From the NCBI RefSeq assembly GCF_001638985.1, contig NW_017265151.1, forward strand, positions 869,757-933,756: a DNA stretch of 64,000 nt, written 5' to 3'. Origin of the DNA: Phycomyces blakesleeanus NRRL 1555(-). Its lineage: Eukaryota; Mucoromycota; Mucoromycetes; Mucorales; Phycomycetaceae. The position numbers were made by a program, and so were the translations under genes. The notes under the pieces were generated by a model, which saw nothing but the letters and a program-made list of their open reading frames with translations, had not been told where the DNA came from and did not search any database. Positions within the stretch are counted from its first letter, which is position 1. Every line of letters starts with the position of its first letter. Below, in pieces: positions 58,367 to 64,000 of the stretch.

Positions 58367-59955
58367 TTAAAGGCAAAGGCCGGTGTTGATATCAAAGTAG
58401 CTATTAAATCGTTAAATATGTTAGTTTCATATAGACTGCACGGGGATTTAGCTTACCTAAGGTGGTCAGTAAGCTTGGTAAAGGGAACTATGGAGTTAGA
58501 ACACTCTTCGGAATCGAGAGTATCACCACAGATTTCTAGTGAAACAACGTAAATTAACTGCTGTTATAATATTGCTATTTGTAAGCCTTTTCTGGCAAAT
58601 ACTTACTGACGTTGTCTCCATCTTTAATCCAGTATTCCACACCGGGGTGCAAGAAACCAAACGATTGAGGAGGAAGGTGAGGGACAACTTGTAGATACAT
58701 AGTGAGTAAGACAATGCTTCAAATTTAAATCTTGTCAAGACTTACTATCTTGTTTGTGTACAGTGCGCTCAAAGTCGATACCAGTTCCGGTAACATAGTA
58801 AGCAAAAGTGGGGTTTCCAACACGAGGTCCGCCTAGTTTTAAAAACAGAATGTTATTATAACAGTAAAGGTATTATGTCGTTATAATGTTACCATATGTT
58901 CTGACAGCAAGGTTTTTAGCGTTAAAGCGAGAGTCGCGCTGGTACAAGTCCAATACACCAAGAGTAGCAAGAGCACCACCAAGAGAATGTCTAAAGAAAA
59001 TAACAAATAAGAATTTGTTCTTAATATTAAATTGAATGTGTTAATTACCCAGATGCCACGACTTGGTAGTTAGGGAAAGCTGCAATTTGCTCAATCATAT
59101 TAGAAAGAACTTCCTTCTGAACATCCAAGTAAGCCTTGTAAAACCCTATATTTGTATCGTATAGAAATTATATATACATAATACACAATAGATTGGTCTC
59201 TCAAAATCTTACCAGTGTGAACTTTAGCACCGCTGACAGGAGGATAGCTCTGGGCAATAAATTCAAAATCCTTTTCAGAGTAATAAAAAAAAATAAGTAT
59301 ATATGCAAATCATGTTATGGTCTCTTATAAGAATACTCACGGCAACAAAGTTTTCGAGTGAGCTTGTGCCTGTTAGGAATAAAAACATATTATTATATAG
59401 TTAATTGAAGTCAATTGAAAGCCTACCTCTGAATACAAGGTTAATGACCTTGAGCTTATCGTTACGAGCAATATATCCATTGGTGTCGTACTTGGAAGAA
59501 TCAAACGTATATACGAGAGTGTCATCCGTGGAGCAATGCTTACAATCCCATTCATTTCCGGGGACAACGCTGCGGCAGTAGGCGTTTGCAGAAAGTGTGG
59601 TATAAACCTTCAGTTCCTGAACCTTGGCAGCGGTAGCATAGACATCTGCCCTACGAGAGATTCCAAAAGAGGCGGCACTAAGGTCGATAGTAGTAGAATT
59701 CAGGCCCATACCACCCTTCTGCTCAACATTTGCAGGAAGAGGACCATTGGACTTCATTGCGTTCTTCTCAGCCGACAAATTGACGTGAGGCAATTTACTT
59801 GGGACCGCTGTACGGCCAGCAAGAATTGCAGGGAAAGTGAATGGCCGGGTAACATTGGTCTTGAGGGTGTTCTCACTAGTAGGAGCAGCCATGGAAACAG
59901 GAGAGGAAATAAAAAGCAAAGCAATTGCTACAGCAGACAAGGGAGTAAACTTCAT
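58367..59955 (-). CDS. Secreted triacylglycerol lipase, Rhizopus/Rhizomucor type (lipase C of three), spliced
   Basis: Nine exons (59955-59427, 59369-59341, 59270-59213, 59145-59049, 58990-58893, 58832-58746, 58687-58607, 58535-58457, 58400-58367) give 363 residues. The start is the ATG giving a signal peptide (SAVAIALLFISSPVSMAA); an upstream in-frame ATG would put 44 extra residues before it and is less likely. The propeptide has SNGPLPANVE and GMGLNSTT. The mature part has NAYCRSVVPGNEWDCKHC, FRGTSS, GHSLGG (Ser 240), VHKQDIVPHLPPQSFGF (Asp 299) and DHLSYFDINTGLCL (His 351). Of the three, this one looks closest to the well-known Rhizopus enzymes around VHK.DIVPH and SFGFLHPGVE. All catalytic residues are present. 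Confidence 0.95.
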
Positions 59956-61011
59956 GGCTGATGGTAATAGAACGATTGAGAGATAAATGGGAGATGTGTA
60001 TAATGAAAAAAATAAAGATATTCTTGGCTGGTATATATACCTTTTTTTTACTCCATTAAATGTGGATAACAGCTTAGAAATGTCCAAAGCATTAGACTTT
60101 AACCACTGTACTACTTCACTATAGCGATGTCTGACAAGATATATAACCTATCGTAAATTACAATAAAAAATAAAGTCTATGGGTGCTAGTCCGTGGATAG
60201 TGGGAACTTTTGAGGATTTTTCTAATGGCAATTTTGGTATCGTGACATGCAAAAATAATGCTTAGGTACTACCTAGTAGACTCATTAATTTCAATTAAGG
60301 CTCAAATTCTTCTTGGGTAAGGTATACACGATCAGTGGAACAATCCATGCCTGACATATTTTCGCTCGTTTAAAAGGTTTCCTTGGTGTTGCTTTTAAGT
60401 CTAGAAGTTAGGTACAAAAAATATACATTAAAATACGGTACATTAAAATTCATACTCATATCCTTCAAGATTGATTTTATTACTGTTTAATTTAGTTCAT
60501 AAAAGTTGCAGCATGAAGGATCTAAATCCTTTGATATGAAAAAAAAAGCGAATTGAGTCTCAAATACGCTCAGATGTATCCCTCTACACAGCGAGTTGCT
60601 TGTAAAAAAATAAGCAATAATTAAGATGTAAAATTGTGAATAATAAATGGTGATGAATTAGTTGCTGTATATAGCATAAAAGAATTATAGTAGTGATCTG
60701 TCATCGATCACTACTTTTAGATACCGGAATTTTCATATGCTGATCATAACTTCTGTCCAACCTTGCAGTAAAGAGTACAAACATCTTGTGTACCATCAGT
60801 TCTTAGAACAGACATTTACCACATATTGCCCGACTTGCTGTTTCTTGGGTAAAGACGGTTCATTGCGGGGAAACGTTCAACTGAGTCACATTGCATAAAT
60901 CAATGTTACACTGCTTGACTTAAATAAGACGAGATATGTTCTCAGCATCACCATACATTGGTAAACAAAAGTGGATATTGGATATTGGAAGTATTAGCGT
61001 CATTGGAATTA

Positions 61012-61330
61012 TTACGTTCTTGGTAAAATATCTCGGATAAAATTAAGTATAAATCTCACAATGCCTACTCTAGCATAAAGTAAGATATTCTTTACGGTTA
61101 ACGGGATATAATCTTCCAGACCCCATCTTGGATGTGCTCCTATTAAAACCATTTTTCCCACAAGTGATTCAAATCTTTCTATAAACCCTGGTAACGGCAA
61201 TTCTACTACAATTTCCGTAGGCAAGTCATATTCAGTGGAAAATATATGGGAATGTCGGTCTGTCTTAAAAAACCTTCATATAGTGGCGGCTTATACACAA
61301 CAGGATTTCTTGTAGACGGCGGTTATTTGT
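61012..61330 (-). pseudogene. Unassigned degenerate coding-like stretch
   Basis: On the minus strand, a frame containing PTEIVVELPLPGFIERFESL and LIGAHPRWGLEDYIPLT reads like protein rather than AT-rich noise. Upstream, across an apparent one-base frame change near 61240, another frame reads YKPPLYEGFLRQTDIPIY. Together these suggest a broken gene or gene fragment, but I do not recognise the family and there is no start codon. Confidence 0.25.
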
Positions 61331-63825
61331 CCGAAAAAATCAAAGACGTTGATGATCCCAATTGTATTATGTGTGACTTGCTAGAATACAGTGAGCAGTT
61401 TTCCTGGTTTTTCATATTCAAGAAGATGATAAGACAAGAATTCCATCATTATTTTTTGTATACCCTACCTGATTTCAGTTATTTTGCTTCCTCATCCATA
61501 CCACCTCTGCAACAATCACAATCCGCGATACTGATACTAGTGTGCTATACTTTATAGGTTTTCCAATTATAAGAATATGGGAAGCGCACTTTTGTCTGGT
61601 CTTTGATGAAGTGGGCTTCATACCGAGCCGCATAACGACTATAATATATTCAAAATCAGAACCACAAAAGCGGAAGAAGTAGTTGCTTAACTATACCAAC
61701 CGTGATTTTCCAATAAACAATACAGTAAAAAATCAGTCTTCCAGAGAAAAATTTAACAGATAAAACATATACAGATAATTACTTTTTAACTAGGCTATAT
61801 TTATGGATAATACCAAGAGTTTAAACATACACTTTTACATAACTTTACAGCAGTTTTTTTTTATTAGCATTTGATTGTATTCATTTCACCCTCCTATAAT
61901 TCCCAGCTTTCCTTGTGCTCTCCGCCCTGTACCAAGATTTTAGTCGTCTAGTTTATCGGATATGCTCAGCTTTTTGTAAGCAATATAAAATGTAATATAG
62001 CCCAGATAATATCATTGAGTATCGCTTTGATTCTGAAGTACAGAGTACTGCATATTATCCTTTTGTAGTGCAAGTTCATTTTAAGTATTTCTGTTCATTA
62101 AATTCCATTATTCTTCATACGCCGTCAGTACCAGATTTCTATGGAATCCATCTATTTCAATTTCAATACAGAATTATACAAAAATAGCTCTCAATCAAAT
62201 ACAGTCAATGTTTGACGGGATGTCTGTAAGACGACTCTCATGTGTATTTTTGTATATTTCTATTCTCAAAGATAGTTATAGCTAGTTCTTGCTCACATTA
62301 TATAAGTCTGTTCCAAAGAAGCTTTCTGTACTTTTACAATGCTAATAATAGATGTAACTGTAATATTAAAATCGAATTATTATATGTTCTTGTAATAAAC
62401 TTGTTTATTATAGAATTTCTATCAACAGTCTCAAAATATATCTATAATCATAGTGGGTCATATAAAACTAAGCAATTGCTTTACTATTCAAAAGTCATTA
62501 TAAGGTTCACTGCTTAATAATAAGCACAGACAAGTAAATAAGACAAACCACAAAGCATAAATTAGACATATACTTTTAAAAACATTTATTCGCTAAAATT
62601 AATTTTCAACAATAATAAATGAATCGAGTACTGTGGTTCTTAGCAACTACTCCCTAATTCTAAAAACATTTTCAAATTAAAAACATTATCATCAATATTG
62701 AGCTACACATTAACTGCTTTACAGAATTATGTTGAGTTATTATTAATATCTTTATAAAAATAAAACTAATACTTTTGAATAACTCTCAGAGCTAATGATA
62801 CTCAAAAGCTACGAATCTCAAAATGTAGAGCACTGTCTTTCATTAAAATAACGGCTGCGCATTACAGCTTGAATACTTAATACTCATTAAATATTGATCC
62901 CCAAGGTAGTTATAATTTAATAATTGCGGTAGAATACGAAAAGCAGTTAGAGCACACCACAGTATTAAATAAAAATATCCGGCAATGCTAACAAGATACA
63001 ATCTTGCTTGCTATTAACGTCATTATAATTGTATTGCACAATGGAAGCCCACAAGTTAGTAATAGTATTATTTATGAGATAAAAAGTAAATAATTTATTA
63101 TAATATGAGGTTAACCCGAAATATAGATCTATGATAAAGTAACTCCTCGAAAACAAAAAATAAATGAATCGTATTTTCTGAATGTATAAATAAAGAGATT
63201 CGATAGGATAAGCTATAAATTATGCTTGTACAAATTGATATCTATACGCATGACAAGAGCACTATTGGGAGAGTGTATTAGAAAAGAAAATGACATGTTC
63301 AATTTGTATACCTGTCTCTCGTTGTACACAGCAAGCGTACTCGGTAATAGAAGATTTGTAGGTAAGACTTATTATCGATTGAGTAACCAAAGCAGTAACA
63401 TCATTGATCTGAATATATTTTTAAGAGTTACACAACTTCAAACTTGATCCAATGGTATTAATCATTTGGTCCACCATTCATTTGTTATACATGTGCATAA
63501 ATAGAACATTAAAGTGCATACTTACAAGTTTGTGCTTTACCATTAGCGGCAGATCTATCTATGCTTTCTCCAAAAGAGATGATATAGTGCTTATAACAAT
63601 AGAAGTCTATTTATCAAAGAAATATACCGATTGATGATTTACAGCTGTATCTGTATTTGTATATATAGCCAGAAAGCGATTGTCAGACTTTTAAATGTAA
63701 TAATTAAACGCTTATAATAATCTTAATTAGGTTATTATTATAGCATTTAAGAATTGACAATATCAATTGTTATAAATCTTTCACAGTAACATATCATAAA
63801 TATGAATGTATAGATGATCAATTAT

Positions 63826-63930
63826 GGTGTGGACAGACTAAAAGTTAAAGCGAAAAAGACAAAAAAAAAGGGGCAAAAAAAAGTTCAAATTAGTTCAAAT
63901 GCATATTAAATAAAATCAAATGCTCATAAT
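63826..63930. repeat. Transposon-terminus-like sequence, partial at window edge
   Basis: GGTGTGGACAGACTAAAAG followed by A-rich, GGCAAAA-containing DNA matches the inverted right end of the element at 39778-39880 (GGTGTGGACAGACCAAAAA, then GGCAAAA). The opposite end is not found before 64000. The right boundary given here is approximate. Confidence 0.45.
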
Positions 63931-64000
63931 ATCATCTATTCCATCATGCAAAAATATTTTCTTGTAAGTTTTTTAGGCCTTTATTCCTATGGCACATCTT

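Larger units (their letters stand above)
59956..64000. other. Gene-poor right end
   Basis: About 4 kb without a supportable gene. A TATATA stretch near 60035, about 80 bases upstream of the lipase C start, is a likely promoter element. An unassigned degenerate frame lies near 61012-61330. A transposon-end-like sequence matching the element at 39778 starts at 63826 and may continue beyond the window. Confidence 0.5.

Noticed and set aside
1..64000. CRISPR arrays, rRNA genes, tRNA genes
   Set aside because: I saw no direct-repeat/spacer arrays and no tRNA T-arm or anticodon-stem pattern or rRNA-like stretch on either strand. A covariance-model scan would be needed to be certain about tRNAs.

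Overview
This window is nuclear DNA from an AT-rich filamentous fungus, most likely an early-diverging one of the Mucoromycotina (Mucor/Rhizopus/Phycomyces type). That placement is inferred from three things. The genes are compact, with many short GT-AG introns, and are separated by long microsatellite-rich spacers. Three secreted lipases are of the Rhizopus/Rhizomucor class. The mobile-element remnants are of Tc1, MULE/FAR1 and Fanzor-like type. I cannot name a species. Exon joins below were worked out by hand from splice sites, reading phase and family similarity; spliced lengths are multiples of three for every multi-exon gene.

Layout. 1-5.2 kb: the 3' end of a probable Furry/Tao3/Mor2 morphogenesis gene (+), then EMC5, prefoldin subunit 3 and an F-box/leucine-rich protein (all -). 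6.0-6.8 kb: a decayed Tc1-type transposase, followed by about 4 kb of spacer. 11.0-15.0 kb: a CLIP-170-type microtubule plus-end protein (-). 17.5-21.9 kb: an orphan His-rich protein, a Cut8/Sts1 proteasome tether and a mitochondrial carrier (all +). 22.5-24.9 kb: an L-lactate permease of the LctP family (-), unusual for a fungus. 24.9-34.6 kb: almost 10 kb with no convincing gene. 34.6-39.1 kb: a stand-alone FAR1 DNA-binding domain gene and a large Fanzor/TnpB-like RuvC nuclease gene (both -); the latter keeps its frame apart from two in-frame TAA codons. 42.8-46.0 kb: a PIAS/Siz SUMO ligase with an expanded Gln-Ala repeat (+). 49.5-60.0 kb: three paralogous secreted triacylglycerol lipases, each with nine exons of almost identical size. 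60-64 kb: no convincing gene, with one unassigned degenerate stretch.

The housekeeping genes are not functionally linked to each other. The lipase trio is a local gene-family expansion, presumably for extracellular fat use. The Fanzor-like locus, the FAR1 gene, the Tc1 remnant and several TA-flanked inverted-repeat elements mark the window as a landing zone for DNA transposons. The most interesting item is the Fanzor-like gene, a candidate eukaryotic RNA-guided nuclease relative.
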